From contig JBKPDV010000156.1 of the NCBI GenBank assembly GCA_046728075.1, positions 1 to 23,834 on the forward strand: a DNA stretch of 23,834 nt. The letters run 5' to 3'. Below are positions 16,065-23,179 of this stretch, piece by piece. The first letter of the stretch is position 1; every line of letters begins with the position of its first letter. Position numbers and translations under genes: made by a program. Under the pieces are notes generated by a model. The model had not been told where the DNA came from. It did not search any database and saw nothing but the letters and a program-made list of their open reading frames with translations. This DNA comes from JBKPDV01 sp046728075. Lineage in GTDB: Bacteria > Acidobacteriota > Thermoanaerobaculia > UBA5066 > Gp7-AA6.

Positions 16065-17264
16065 TCAGCGGAGCCAAGCAACCGGGTCGCTGGCTTTCTG
16101 GCGATCTCTGACTTCAAAGTACAAGCCCGGCTCCTCGCGGCCCGGGCCGGTCCCTGCCGTGCCGACCGATCCTCCGACCGGGACGTAGGAACCAGCGGCC
16201 ACGGCGACCGACTGCAGCCAGGCGTAAAGAGTGAACACCCCGTCGCCGTGGTCCAGAATCACGAGGTTGCCGTACTCCGGGAGCCATTGCGCATAGACGG
16301 CGCGCCCGCTGTAGACGGCGTGAACCGGCGCTCCCGCCGCCAGCGCGATCGACACCCCATTGGAGACGGTCCACGCGTCAAACCGCGGGTGGCGGTGGCG
16401 TCCGAAGGTCTCCGTCAACGCCCCCTTGGCCGGCCAGTCCAGGACCCCTTTCCAGGGGCGGATTCCGCCAGAGGCGTCCGCCGGCTCGCCGGAAGACTGC
16501 TTCGCAAGGGTCTCGAGCAATCGCTCGAGACGCTCCGCCTTCTCCGAGAGGCTCGCGACCTCGATCTTGTTCGAAGCTGCGGTCGACCGCTCCTGCCCGA
16601 GCAGCGCCTCCCGGTGGTGCCGCAGCGAAGCCAGGTTGCCGAGCTCGCGGCGCTGCGAGAGAAAAGTCTGGTCCATCTCCTTCTTCAGCTTCTCTTCGAG
16701 AGCGAGATCCCGATCCAGGCGTTCCTGCGCGGCCCGAAAGGAGGCGAGCAGCGCTCCATCCCGCCGTGCCAGGGCGTCGAGCCGGCCGACGCCCTGAAGA
16801 AAACCGGCCACGTCCCGGGCCTCGAGCACCACCCGAAAGTAGCCGTAGCGTCCAAGCCGATGCAGCACTCGAGCCCTCGCGACGAGAGCCCGGGCGAATC
16901 GGTCGGAGGCGGCCATGGCCCCCGCGCGCTCGGTCTCATTCGCGTGGAGCTGGCGTGTCAGCTCCTCGCGACGCGCGGAGAGAAGCTGCGTTTCGTGCTG
17001 GCCGATCTCGATCTTCCAGCCCAGTCGCTGGATCTCCTCCGACAAAGTCGAGACGTTCTTCTGGCTCTCGGCGAGCTTGCCTCGCAGCGAAGCGATGCGG
17101 GACCGAATCTTGGAGAGGTCGGCCTGGCGCTGTTCGTCCGGCGAGGAAGTTTGAGCAGTCAGCTTCGCCGCGGCGGCCAACAGCAGCACGGCGATCGAGA
17201 GCAATTTGTGATTTGTGATTTGTGATTTGCGATTTGCCGAGGCTTTACCCAAGCCTGTGAACAA
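16065..17264 (-). CDS. EnvC-like murein hydrolase activator with degenerate LytM domain
   Basis: About 399 residues if TTG at 17264 is used. TTG 17204, ATG 17318 and GTG 17336 are alternatives and none has a ribosome site, so the 5' end is uncertain. The hydrophobic signal segment LLSIAVLLLAAAAKLTAQ is preceded by a basic stretch (ANRKSQITNHK) encoded by the GATTTGT heptad array. A long coiled coil runs about 40-230 (KIRSRIASLRGKLAESQKNV onward). The C-terminal LytM/M23 fold (about 275-399) has FGRHRHPRFDAW, NGVSIALAAGAPVHAVYSG, YGNLVILDHGDGVFTLYAWL and LYFEVR. The usual zinc ligands of HxGxD, YxHL and HxE are N, S, W and Y here, so it cannot bind metal. This matches EnvC, which activates amidases at the division septum. 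It is the first gene of the envelope operon. Confidence 0.88.
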   Translation of the reverse strand: MFTGLGKASANRKSQITNHKLLSIAVLLLAAAAKLTAQTSSPDEQRQADLSKIRSRIASLRGKLAESQKNVSTLSEEIQRLGWKIEIGQHETQLLSARREELTRQLHANETERAGAMAASDRFARALVARARVLHRLGRYGYFRVVLEARDVAGFLQGVGRLDALARRDGALLASFRAAQERLDRDLALEEKLKKEMDQTFLSQRRELGNLASLRHHREALLGQERSTAASNKIEVASLSEKAERLERLLETLAKQSSGEPADASGGIRPWKGVLDWPAKGALTETFGRHRHPRFDAWTVSNGVSIALAAGAPVHAVYSGRAVYAQWLPEYGNLVILDHGDGVFTLYAWLQSVAVAAGSYVPVGGSVGTAGTGPGREEPGLYFEVRDRQKASDPVAWLR

Positions 17265-17354
17265 TCTATATATTGTTACCTGGGACGGCGCCGACAAAGA
17301 GCGCGCGTCCCTAGGCATTTGCACGTCCCCAATCACAAATCACAAATCGCCAAT
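17204..17354. repeat. Inverted heptad array, GATTTGT family
   Basis: The left arm (17204-17238) is ATTTGTG x3, ATTTGCG, ATTTGCC. The right arm (17327-17354) is CCCCAAT, CACAAAT, CACAAAT, CGCCAAT. The 88-nt spacer holds the palindrome AACAAT-CTATAT-ATTGTT (17260-17277) and a GGGACG/CGTCCC hairpin. The left arm overlaps the likely 5' coding end of the envC-like gene. The spacer is the only AT-rich spot nearby and may hold that operon's promoter, but no clean -35/-10 pair is evident. Confidence 0.88.
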
Positions 17355-17362
17355 TGGGGGCT

Positions 17363-19483
17363 TTACCACAATGACTTCCCTGCAGCATCGGCCGGCGCTG
17401 GAGCGCCGAGGAGGGACCTCACCGAAGCCGTGGCATCGGCAATGCCGGGAATGTGCTCGGCATGGAAGGGCTTCGAGGAGAAGAAGACGCCGCGCACGAG
17501 ATCGGGGTCGAGCGAGCAGTGGTCGCCGCTCCAGACGTCCCGATTGTCTTCGAAAACGGTCTGAGTCGGCACGCCGAGGGAAGCCTGCCAGGAGACGCGG
17601 TAGCCCGGCCGATTCGTCACGACCAGGTCCGGAATGAGCCGCGGGTCGTACCGCCTGTAGATCTGCTCGCGGCGGAAAACGCGGGAGACCGCGCGCTCGC
17701 GGGTCTTCGGATCGGTGAGAGCCTCGAGGCGCTCGCTGATTTCCGAGCGAAGACGCTCGTACTCAGCGCCGGGAGCGACGATGCCTCCTTCTTCCCGCCC
17801 CTTCAGGTTCACGTAGATGTCCCCGAGACCCATCGCGTACGCGCGCGACTTGCTCCAGTCGACCGCCTCCCAGAACTGCCCCCGCGAGAAGAGGGCTTCG
17901 AGGCTCTTGCGCCGCGCGTCCCCCTTGAGCACGAGGTAGCCGCTCTCCACAAGCCATGTATTGTAATTGACGGATCGCCGCCAGGTCGCAAAGCCGTGGT
18001 CGGAGAGCACGATCAGAACGTCCTCCGGGGCGAGCACTCCGGCCGCCTCCCCCACGATCGCGTCCATCGTCTCGTAGGCCTTTTCGACGGCGTCTCCATA
18101 TTTGGCGGCGAGGGCGGCGTCGTAAGCGGGATGCTCCTTATCGCGAAACCGCCAGAAGACATGAGCCACGCGGTCGGGAAACTCGAAGTAGTGGAAGAGG
18201 AGGCGCGGCTTCTGCTTGAGCAGCGACTCGAGCATCCGGCGGTCCTCGGCGACGGTCGCGGCCACATCCTCGAGGAACGCCTGTTCGGGAAGGGTGCCCG
18301 ACTGGATTGACCACGTATCGATCGCCCATCCCATCGTCTTGTAGCGTCCGAAGTGCTCCACCAGCTCCCGCGCGAAACGGCGAGGCGCGGAGATATCCAG
18401 GCCCGGAGGAAGCTTCTCCGGGTCGAACTGGATTGGCGAGAGGTACAGGCCGATCTCCGGATTGACCCGGTCCAGCCGGAAGCGGCCATAGCCGTGGACG
18501 GAGATGAGAGGGTTGACCCGAAACGTCAGCGAAACCCAATCGCTCCAGGAGCCGGGCTTCAATTCCCGAGTCTCGCCTCCCGCGTCAATCGACAGCCGGT
18601 CGCGGGAGGCGGGGACCGTCAGCGCCAGCGGCAGCTCGATTGCCCCCGGCTTTCCGAACGGCTTTCCCGGCGGCCCAGTGATCTTGGTCAGCTGGCGTCC
18701 GACGTTGCTCTCGAGGCGCACGAGCTCGATGGAAAAGTCGTTGCCTTCCCGCGGGGCGAAGAAGGGATCCGACGTGAAATAGAACGGCTTGCCGATCCGG
18801 CCGGAGATGTCCGGCACGCCGAGGCCCGACAACATCTGCCCGTCCGGCAGAGTCTCCGGCGGAAAGGTCACGGGCACACGCATCACGGTCGCGGGACGCG
18901 CGCCGGCCTCGCTCCAGAAGGTCTTTCCCTTTCGCTTGTTCTCGACGGAGGGACGTGTCGGCGGGATGTACGCGCGAACGGCGAGGAAGACGCCCGCGCC
19001 GGCCGCGAGGCCGAGAACCGCGAGGGCGACTCCGGCCGCGCGCCGCCGGCGCGCCACGAGGAGCGCGACCAATCCCAGAAATAGAAACACGGCCGCGCCG
19101 AGGACCGGTCCGGTCGCCCGGCCCAGGAACAGAGGCTTCTCGACTTCGTCCGCGACGGCGAAGGTGGGGACGCGGTCCGCGGGGTTGCGCTTCAAGAAGT
19201 CGAAGATCTCGTGCCCGCCTGGATCGAGGCCGGTCGAGAAGGTCGCCCAGGAGACCGGTGTCTGCGCCGGCACCGTCGGAGTCAGCGGCGAGTAGCCGCC
19301 GCGCTTCTTCAGCGCGGTTAAGTGCGGCAGCCGGCCCGCCGCGATCATCTGCTCGACGATCCCCGCGTCGACTCCGTCGAATCCGAGGATGACGACTCGA
19401 GGCGGGGACTTGTCGTCGGCGACCGCGGCGGTTCCGAGAAGAAAGAGTGCCGCCGCCAACGGGAGGATTTCTCTACGAAACAT
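17363..19483 (-). CDS. Alkaline-phosphatase-superfamily phosphodiesterase with internal membrane hairpin
   Basis: 706 residues from ATG at 19483 (GTG at 19486 directly before it is possible). The upstream extension of the open frame is translated repeat DNA and was discarded. A signal peptide (about 1-22) starts MFRREILPLAAALFLLG. The catalytic core begins VVILGFDGVDAGIVEQM with metal ligand D36. The nucleophile is probably T75 in VPAQTPVSWATFSTG, followed by GGHEIFDF. Two adjacent membrane helices (about 123-144 and 149-169) interrupt the domain. Later metal-site motifs are FHYFEFPDRVAHVFWR and VLIVLSDHGFATWRR. It belongs to the type I phosphodiesterase/nucleotide pyrophosphatase group; the substrate is unknown, with a lipid-linked or extracellular phosphoester likely from its location. 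It lies directly upstream of the EnvC operon on the same strand, separated by a heptad array. Confidence 0.88.
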   Translation of the reverse strand: MFRREILPLAAALFLLGTAAVADDKSPPRVVILGFDGVDAGIVEQMIAAGRLPHLTALKKRGGYSPLTPTVPAQTPVSWATFSTGLDPGGHEIFDFLKRNPADRVPTFAVADEVEKPLFLGRATGPVLGAAVFLFLGLVALLVARRRRAAGVALAVLGLAAGAGVFLAVRAYIPPTRPSVENKRKGKTFWSEAGARPATVMRVPVTFPPETLPDGQMLSGLGVPDISGRIGKPFYFTSDPFFAPREGNDFSIELVRLESNVGRQLTKITGPPGKPFGKPGAIELPLALTVPASRDRLSIDAGGETRELKPGSWSDWVSLTFRVNPLISVHGYGRFRLDRVNPEIGLYLSPIQFDPEKLPPGLDISAPRRFARELVEHFGRYKTMGWAIDTWSIQSGTLPEQAFLEDVAATVAEDRRMLESLLKQKPRLLFHYFEFPDRVAHVFWRFRDKEHPAYDAALAAKYGDAVEKAYETMDAIVGEAAGVLAPEDVLIVLSDHGFATWRRSVNYNTWLVESGYLVLKGDARRKSLEALFSRGQFWEAVDWSKSRAYAMGLGDIYVNLKGREEGGIVAPGAEYERLRSEISERLEALTDPKTRERAVSRVFRREQIYRRYDPRLIPDLVVTNRPGYRVSWQASLGVPTQTVFEDNRDVWSGDHCSLDPDLVRGVFFSSKPFHAEHIPGIADATASVRSLLGAPAPADAAGKSLW

Positions 19484-19494
19484 CACGAAGGATG

Positions 19495-19500
19495 AGTTTA
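19495..19500 (-). promoter_or_regulatory. Possible -10 box for the phosphodiesterase gene
   Basis: TAAACT on the minus strand lies 8 nt before GTG 19486 and 11 nt before ATG 19483. No ribosome site is present, so a leaderless or nearly leaderless transcript is possible. The -35 region would fall in the GGGAAGC array, which offers no match. Confidence 0.3.
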
Positions 19501-19521
19501 CAGGGTCGGGACTCGCGGCGC

Positions 19522-19664
19522 GGGAAGCGGGGAGCGGGAAGCGGGAAGCGGGAAGCGGGAAGCGATGAGGTTTATACCAATCTTGATATCTCATCGCCCT
19601 TCGCCAGCTCCCAGCGCTCTGCTCCCTGCTCCCTGCTCCCTGCTCCCTGCTCCCTGCTCCCTGC
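19522..19664. repeat. Inverted heptad array, GGGAAGC / AGGGAGC families
   Basis: The left arm has six units, GGGAAGC with one GGGGAGC (19522-19563). The right arm has six perfect GCTCCCT units (19621-19662) preceded by degenerate ones from 19606. The spacer carries a perfect 8-bp inverted repeat, GCGATGAG...CTCATCGC. It fills the divergent gap between the phosphodiesterase (minus) and methyltransferase (plus) genes. Each arm has the G3-N4 rhythm of a G-quadruplex, on opposite strands. Confidence 0.93.
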
Positions 19665-19675
19665 GAAGCCTCCCA

Positions 19676-19681
19676 TACAAT
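19676..19681 (+). promoter_or_regulatory. Possible leaderless -10 box for the methyltransferase gene
   Basis: TACAAT lies 7 nt before the ATG at 19689, with no ribosome site in between. The layout is the same as for mazG. The -35 position falls in the GCTCCCT array and does not match consensus. Confidence 0.45.
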
Positions 19682-19688
19682 CCGGGCG

Positions 19689-20873
19689 ATGACTTCCCGC
19701 ACCGAGGAGATCTCCTCCCTTCTCGCCCGCATCCCGGACCGTGCGATCCGCGAGCTCTTCTCGACGGAGTTCGTCCTCTGCTGCGAAGAGTTCGACCGTT
19801 TCACGACCGCGATGGTCCTCCGTCTGGTGCAGGAGCTCGAAATGACCGAAGCTCTCGACCGCGGCGCGACGGCGCTCGAGATCGTCGCCGAGAAGGGCTG
19901 GGCTCCCAGAGCGGAGGTGCCGATCGACTGGTTTCTGCGCAAGCTTCAGGAGGAAGAAATCCTCGAAAGAATCGGCGACGGCCGCCAGGCCCGGTACCGG
20001 GCGCGCGGCCCGCTGCCGGTTCCGGATCCGGACGGCGCAGAGGCGCGGGCGCGCGCGATCGATCCCGGATCGATGCCTCCCTTCGCCGTCGTTCGCGCGA
20101 TGGTCGAGCACGTGCCGGAGTTTCTGCGGGGGGAAAAGACCGGCGAGGAGATTCTTTTCGCTCCCAATCGCCTCCCGCTCTGGTTCGACTATTTTTCCAA
20201 CTCCAATCTGTTGTACCAGATCAACAATCGCCTCGGCGCGGAGGCCGTCGCCCGGGCGCTTCCCCTTTCGGGCCCTGCCACGGTCGTCGAGCTCGGCGGA
20301 GGATCCGGGTCCGCCGCGCTCGCGCTCTTCGAGCGTCTGGCCCGCGACGCCGCCGTCTCCCGGATCGGCCGATACATCTTCACCGAGATCGTCCCGACCT
20401 TCCTGCGGCGCGCCGAGCGGGCCATCAAGGCCTCGGGCATTTCTCCCGCGGTCGAGTTCTTGAGGTTGGACATGAACCGCGACTTCGAGGAACAGGGCCT
20501 CGCCGCCGGATGCGCGGACGTTCTCTACGCGGTCAACACGATTCACATCGCGAGCGATCTCGGAGCCACGCTCCAGCAGATCCGCAGGACCCTGGCGCCC
20601 GGTGGGGTTGCGGTCTTCTCCGAGTGCGTGCGGCCTTTTCCCGGCCAGCCGATCTACGTGGAGTTCGTCTTCAATTTTCTCGAGAACTTCACCGGAGTCG
20701 CGACGGACCCCGCCACGCGGCCCAACCACGGATTCCTGACCCCGGGCGACTGGCGCCGGGCTCTCGCGGCCGCCGGTTTCCAGAGCCCTTCGGTCCTGCC
20801 CGACGTCGAAGACCTGGCACGCCACTACGACGCGTTCTTCGTCGCCGCCGTCTCCGCCCGCTCTCCTGCCTGA
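19689..20873 (+). CDS. Class I SAM-dependent methyltransferase
   Basis: 394 residues from ATG at 19689. The N-terminal 110 residues are helical with a winged-helix flavour (FTTAMVLRLVQELEMTEALD, PIDWFLRKLQEEEILERIGDG), as in O-methyltransferases and polyketide-type C-methyltransferase domains. The Rossmann core starts near residue 200 with motif I VVELGGGSGSAALALFERL, followed by YIFTEIVPTFLRRAERA. Then come VEFLRLDMNRDFEE, DVLYAVNTIHIASDLGATL and RRTLAPGGVAVFSECVRP. The C-terminal part (FLTPGDWRRALAAAGF) fits substrate-dependent methyltransferases. The target cannot be deduced. It is probably co-transcribed with the PsiE-like gene 44 bp downstream. It is divergent from the phosphodiesterase gene across a heptad array. 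Confidence 0.88.
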   Translation: MTSRTEEISSLLARIPDRAIRELFSTEFVLCCEEFDRFTTAMVLRLVQELEMTEALDRGATALEIVAEKGWAPRAEVPIDWFLRKLQEEEILERIGDGRQARYRARGPLPVPDPDGAEARARAIDPGSMPPFAVVRAMVEHVPEFLRGEKTGEEILFAPNRLPLWFDYFSNSNLLYQINNRLGAEAVARALPLSGPATVVELGGGSGSAALALFERLARDAAVSRIGRYIFTEIVPTFLRRAERAIKASGISPAVEFLRLDMNRDFEEQGLAAGCADVLYAVNTIHIASDLGATLQQIRRTLAPGGVAVFSECVRPFPGQPIYVEFVFNFLENFTGVATDPATRPNHGFLTPGDWRRALAAAGFQSPSVLPDVEDLARHYDAFFVAAVSARSPA

Positions 20874-20917
20874 GCCCGGCGGTCTCTTGGCAGGATCTGT
20901 GCTGGAGTCCGAGACAG

Positions 20918-21406
20918 TTGGAGAAGAAGAGCGGCGAGATCTGGGGCGCCGGCGCGCGCAACTGGATCGCCAGGCAGTTCACGCGAGTCGAAGACGTCGT
21001 CTACGTCAGCCTGGGTGTCCTTCTGGCCGGATGCGCCGCGGTTCTTCTCGTGGCGGCCGGCGCGGATTTCGTGACGAGTCTCCTGGCAGGAAGCTTGCCC
21101 GGCCACGTCATCGACATCCTGGACCGCATCCTCCTGGTACTCATGGTCGTGGAGATCCTGTATACGGTCCAGGTCTCCTTTCGGGGTCAGACGCTGGTCC
21201 CCGAGCCGTTTCTGATCATCGGCCTGATCGCGGGGATACGGCGCGTCCTGATTCTGACGGCCGAGTTCAAGGACCTGCTCCAGAAGGGTGATACGGCGTT
21301 TCGCAACGCAATGATCGAGCTCGGGCTTCTGGCTTTCTTGATCATCGCTCTGGTCATCTCGATTGTCTTTCTGCGCAGGATCGCATCGGCCGCGGAACGC
21401 TCGTAG
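20918..21406 (+). CDS. PsiE-family (phosphate-starvation-inducible) inner-membrane protein
   Basis: 162 residues from TTG at 20918, the first start codon in frame after the methyltransferase; GGAG lies 10 nt upstream, and no ATG or GTG alternative precedes the first helix. Four hydrophobic helices are visible: YVSLGVLLAGCAAVLLVAAG, a segment around ILDRILLVLMVVEILYTV, EPFLIIGLIAGIRRVLIL, and IELGLLAFLIIALVISIVFL. The conserved PsiE-type core is VVEILYTVQVSFRG followed by PEPFLIIGLIAGIRRVL. The family is widespread but its function is unknown. The stop is 3 nt from the stop of the convergent gene at 21410, so the two transcripts must overlap. Confidence 0.82.
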   Translation: MEKKSGEIWGAGARNWIARQFTRVEDVVYVSLGVLLAGCAAVLLVAAGADFVTSLLAGSLPGHVIDILDRILLVLMVVEILYTVQVSFRGQTLVPEPFLIIGLIAGIRRVLILTAEFKDLLQKGDTAFRNAMIELGLLAFLIIALVISIVFLRRIASAAERS

Positions 21407-21409
21407 TCT

Positions 21410-22204
21410 CTATCGCGGCGGAATCGCGAAGAGCGAGTCGTCCATCGGAACGTTGAAGCGAAGCTCCTCGATCGTCGTCTCGGAAACCACGGGACCCTTT
21501 TTTCCGGAAGCTTCCATCGTCGACTGCCGAATCCGCGTGGGCAGGCGGAGACCGTCGAAGCTCTTCTCGTCGAGAAACTCGAAAAAGAAGGACTTGTCCG
21601 GGGCCATGTCCACGCGGCCCGCGCGCAGAGCGCCGCTCTTGGAGTCGAAGAAATACGTCCAGTTGTGCTGCCCGCTGGCGTCCCCCGACCCCGCCTCGTA
21701 GGTGACGCGCACGCGCTCAACCGAGGTGCCGTCTTCCAGGGACCCCTGTCCCTGTGAGTCGAAATGGGCCCCGGGGTCCGCCAGCTTGAACGGCAAACCG
21801 AAGAGGTACTCGGCGGCGAATGTGTCGTTGCGGGCTTCGCGGCCGGCGGCGAGCGACAAGTCCTCTTTGGCGTCGACCACCTTCGACGCGAAGCGGCCGT
21901 TGTTGACCAGGACGGCCTTCTTGCCGCTCTCCTCGATCTCCATCCGAACGCCGAAGCTCGGCTTGAGCCGCAAGCGGTCGATCTCGGTGCGGGTCTCGCC
22001 ACCCGAACCGTTCGCGCGCGGGAGGCGGGTCGTCTTCTTGAGCTCCGCCGTTTTCTTCGCCTCCCACGCGCTCCAGCCTCCCGCGTGGTCAATCGACTTG
22101 CGGACGGCGGCGCCGGCCGCGTTCTGAGGGAGCCGGTCGAGTGGCGAAGAAGGGGCCAGCGCGGCCAGCGCCAGAAAAGGAATGACTGACGCAAGTACGA
22201 TCAT
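21410..22204 (-). CDS. Secreted/periplasmic protein of unknown function, LolA-like appearance
   Basis: 264 residues from ATG at 22204, which overlaps the acyltransferase stop as ATGA and has AGGAGG 6 nt upstream. The open frame continues upstream to 22897, but that part is a shadow of the acyltransferase gene. A signal peptide covers about 1-18 (MIVLASVIPFLALAALAPS), with no lipobox cysteine. The mature part has SIDHAGGWSAWEAKKTAELKK, then mostly beta strands: VRMEIEESGKKAVLVNNGRF, AAEYLFGLPFKLADPG, WTYFFDSKSGALRAGRVDM, FEFLDEKSFDGLRLPTRI. It ends ELRFNVPMDDSLFAIPPR. This resembles LolA/LolB or outer-membrane lipoprotein-sorting folds, but I cannot name a family. Coupling to a lipid A acyltransferase suggests an outer-membrane biogenesis role. 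Confidence 0.75.
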   Translation of the reverse strand: MIVLASVIPFLALAALAPSSPLDRLPQNAAGAAVRKSIDHAGGWSAWEAKKTAELKKTTRLPRANGSGGETRTEIDRLRLKPSFGVRMEIEESGKKAVLVNNGRFASKVVDAKEDLSLAAGREARNDTFAAEYLFGLPFKLADPGAHFDSQGQGSLEDGTSVERVRVTYEAGSGDASGQHNWTYFFDSKSGALRAGRVDMAPDKSFFFEFLDEKSFDGLRLPTRIRQSTMEASGKKGPVVSETTIEELRFNVPMDDSLFAIPPR

Positions 22205-23160
22205 CGGTCTCCTCCTTGGGACATTTCGGTTTCGCTGATCTTTCGGGACGGATCGTCCCAGAAAGGATAGAAGCAATACCACTGAGAAGGATAGTCGGTC
22301 ACGTATCGTTCGAGGACCGCCACGTAACGTCGTACGTTGGCGGACAGGGCCGAGTCCCGATCGCCGGAACTCTCGACCTCCAGCGGCTGTTCGATGACCG
22401 CCCGGTAGCGGCCGTCCGGGACCTGAATGATGAAAGCCGGCAGGACGACGGCTCCCGTCGCCATCGCGACGCGGAAGGGTCCGCGCGGAAAGTAAGCCTC
22501 TCTTCCGAAGAAAGGCACTCCGATTCCAGTGTTGTTGAAGTCGCGGTCTCCCTGCATCGCGACGATTCCATTCTCCTCGAGCGCGCGCAGGACGGCGAGC
22601 GTGGGGGTGAAACTGCGGTCGATCGGAATCTCCTTGACCCCGCCCCTCTCGTGGAGCCGATGCCGGGCTCGCTCGATGCCGGGGAAGATATCCGGCACCA
22701 GAACGACATGGATGGGCATCTGCACCTGAGCGAGCATGAACCCGCCGACTTCCCAGTGTCCCAGATGAGCCGTCAGCAGGAGGACACCCCGCCCTTTCTG
22801 TCTTCCCTCGACGATGCGCGAGAACCCTTCGACGCTCTCCACCAGGGCGGCGGACTCGTGCGGCGGGCGGCTCGCGAAATAAAGGAAATCGAACCACGCG
22901 GCGAAGTGTCCCCGGAACATCTCATCGGCGGCACGCGCGACCGCTGCGGAATCCGCGGGCTGCCCCAGAATCACCGACAGGTTCGCGGAGACGGCGTTCC
23001 AATATTTCGGGCGGGTCCGGAAATACGCGCTCCCGAGGCGTCGCGCGCCGGGCCGGACGATCCGGCGTGGCAGGTTCCGGGCGACGGCGACAGTCGCCGG
23101 AAACCAGAGGTGCGACGTGGCGGACGCCAACGCCCGCACAAGCGGGTTCCGGCTCGCCAT
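22201..23160 (-). CDS. Lipid A biosynthesis (lauroyl-type) acyltransferase, LpxL/HtrB family
   Basis: 319 residues from ATG at 23160, with AGGA 4 nt upstream (GTG 23172 is an alternative). The LpxL/HtrB domain covers nearly the whole protein. YWNAVSANLSVILGQ lies near the N-terminus, the catalytic H-x4-E motif is LLTAHLGHWEVGGFML, and further motifs are VVLVPDIFPGIER, ALEENGIVAMQGDRDFNNTGI, VPFFGREAYFPRGPFRVA and a YPSQWYCFYPFWDD tail. The N-terminal hydrophobic anchor is weak. The enzyme transfers an acyl chain from acyl-ACP to a lipid A precursor at the inner membrane. Lineages without classical LPS use relatives for other lipids such as ornithine- or glycolipids, so the exact acceptor is uncertain. 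It is the first gene of a two-gene operon. Confidence 0.9.
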   Translation of the reverse strand: MASRNPLVRALASATSHLWFPATVAVARNLPRRIVRPGARRLGSAYFRTRPKYWNAVSANLSVILGQPADSAAVARAADEMFRGHFAAWFDFLYFASRPPHESAALVESVEGFSRIVEGRQKGRGVLLLTAHLGHWEVGGFMLAQVQMPIHVVLVPDIFPGIERARHRLHERGGVKEIPIDRSFTPTLAVLRALEENGIVAMQGDRDFNNTGIGVPFFGREAYFPRGPFRVAMATGAVVLPAFIIQVPDGRYRAVIEQPLEVESSGDRDSALSANVRRYVAVLERYVTDYPSQWYCFYPFWDDPSRKISETEMSQGGDR

Positions 23161-23179
23161 TTTTTCCTGCACGGGGAAA

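Noticed and set aside
13870..16188. Plus-strand open frame of 772 codons
   Set aside because: It is antisense to the deacetylase and S41 genes, whose motifs are clear; the frame is open because of high GC and the G-rich repeats.
19606..19664. Possible CRISPR array
   Set aside because: Units are 7 bp with no spacers and no cas genes nearby; it is a simple tandem heptad.
19484..19942. Upstream extension of the phosphodiesterase frame (extra 153 residues)
   Set aside because: The extra part is translated GGGAGCA/GGGAAGC repeat plus the antisense of the methyltransferase; the signal peptide starts at 19483.
19565..20917. Upstream extension of the PsiE-like frame (about 450 extra residues)
   Set aside because: It lies in another frame of the methyltransferase gene and is Arg/Pro/Gly-rich without domains; only the part after 20918 is a real protein.
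22205..22897. Upstream extension of the 264-residue periplasmic protein
   Set aside because: It overlaps the conserved acyltransferase core out of frame, while a signal peptide and AGGAGG mark the start at 22204.
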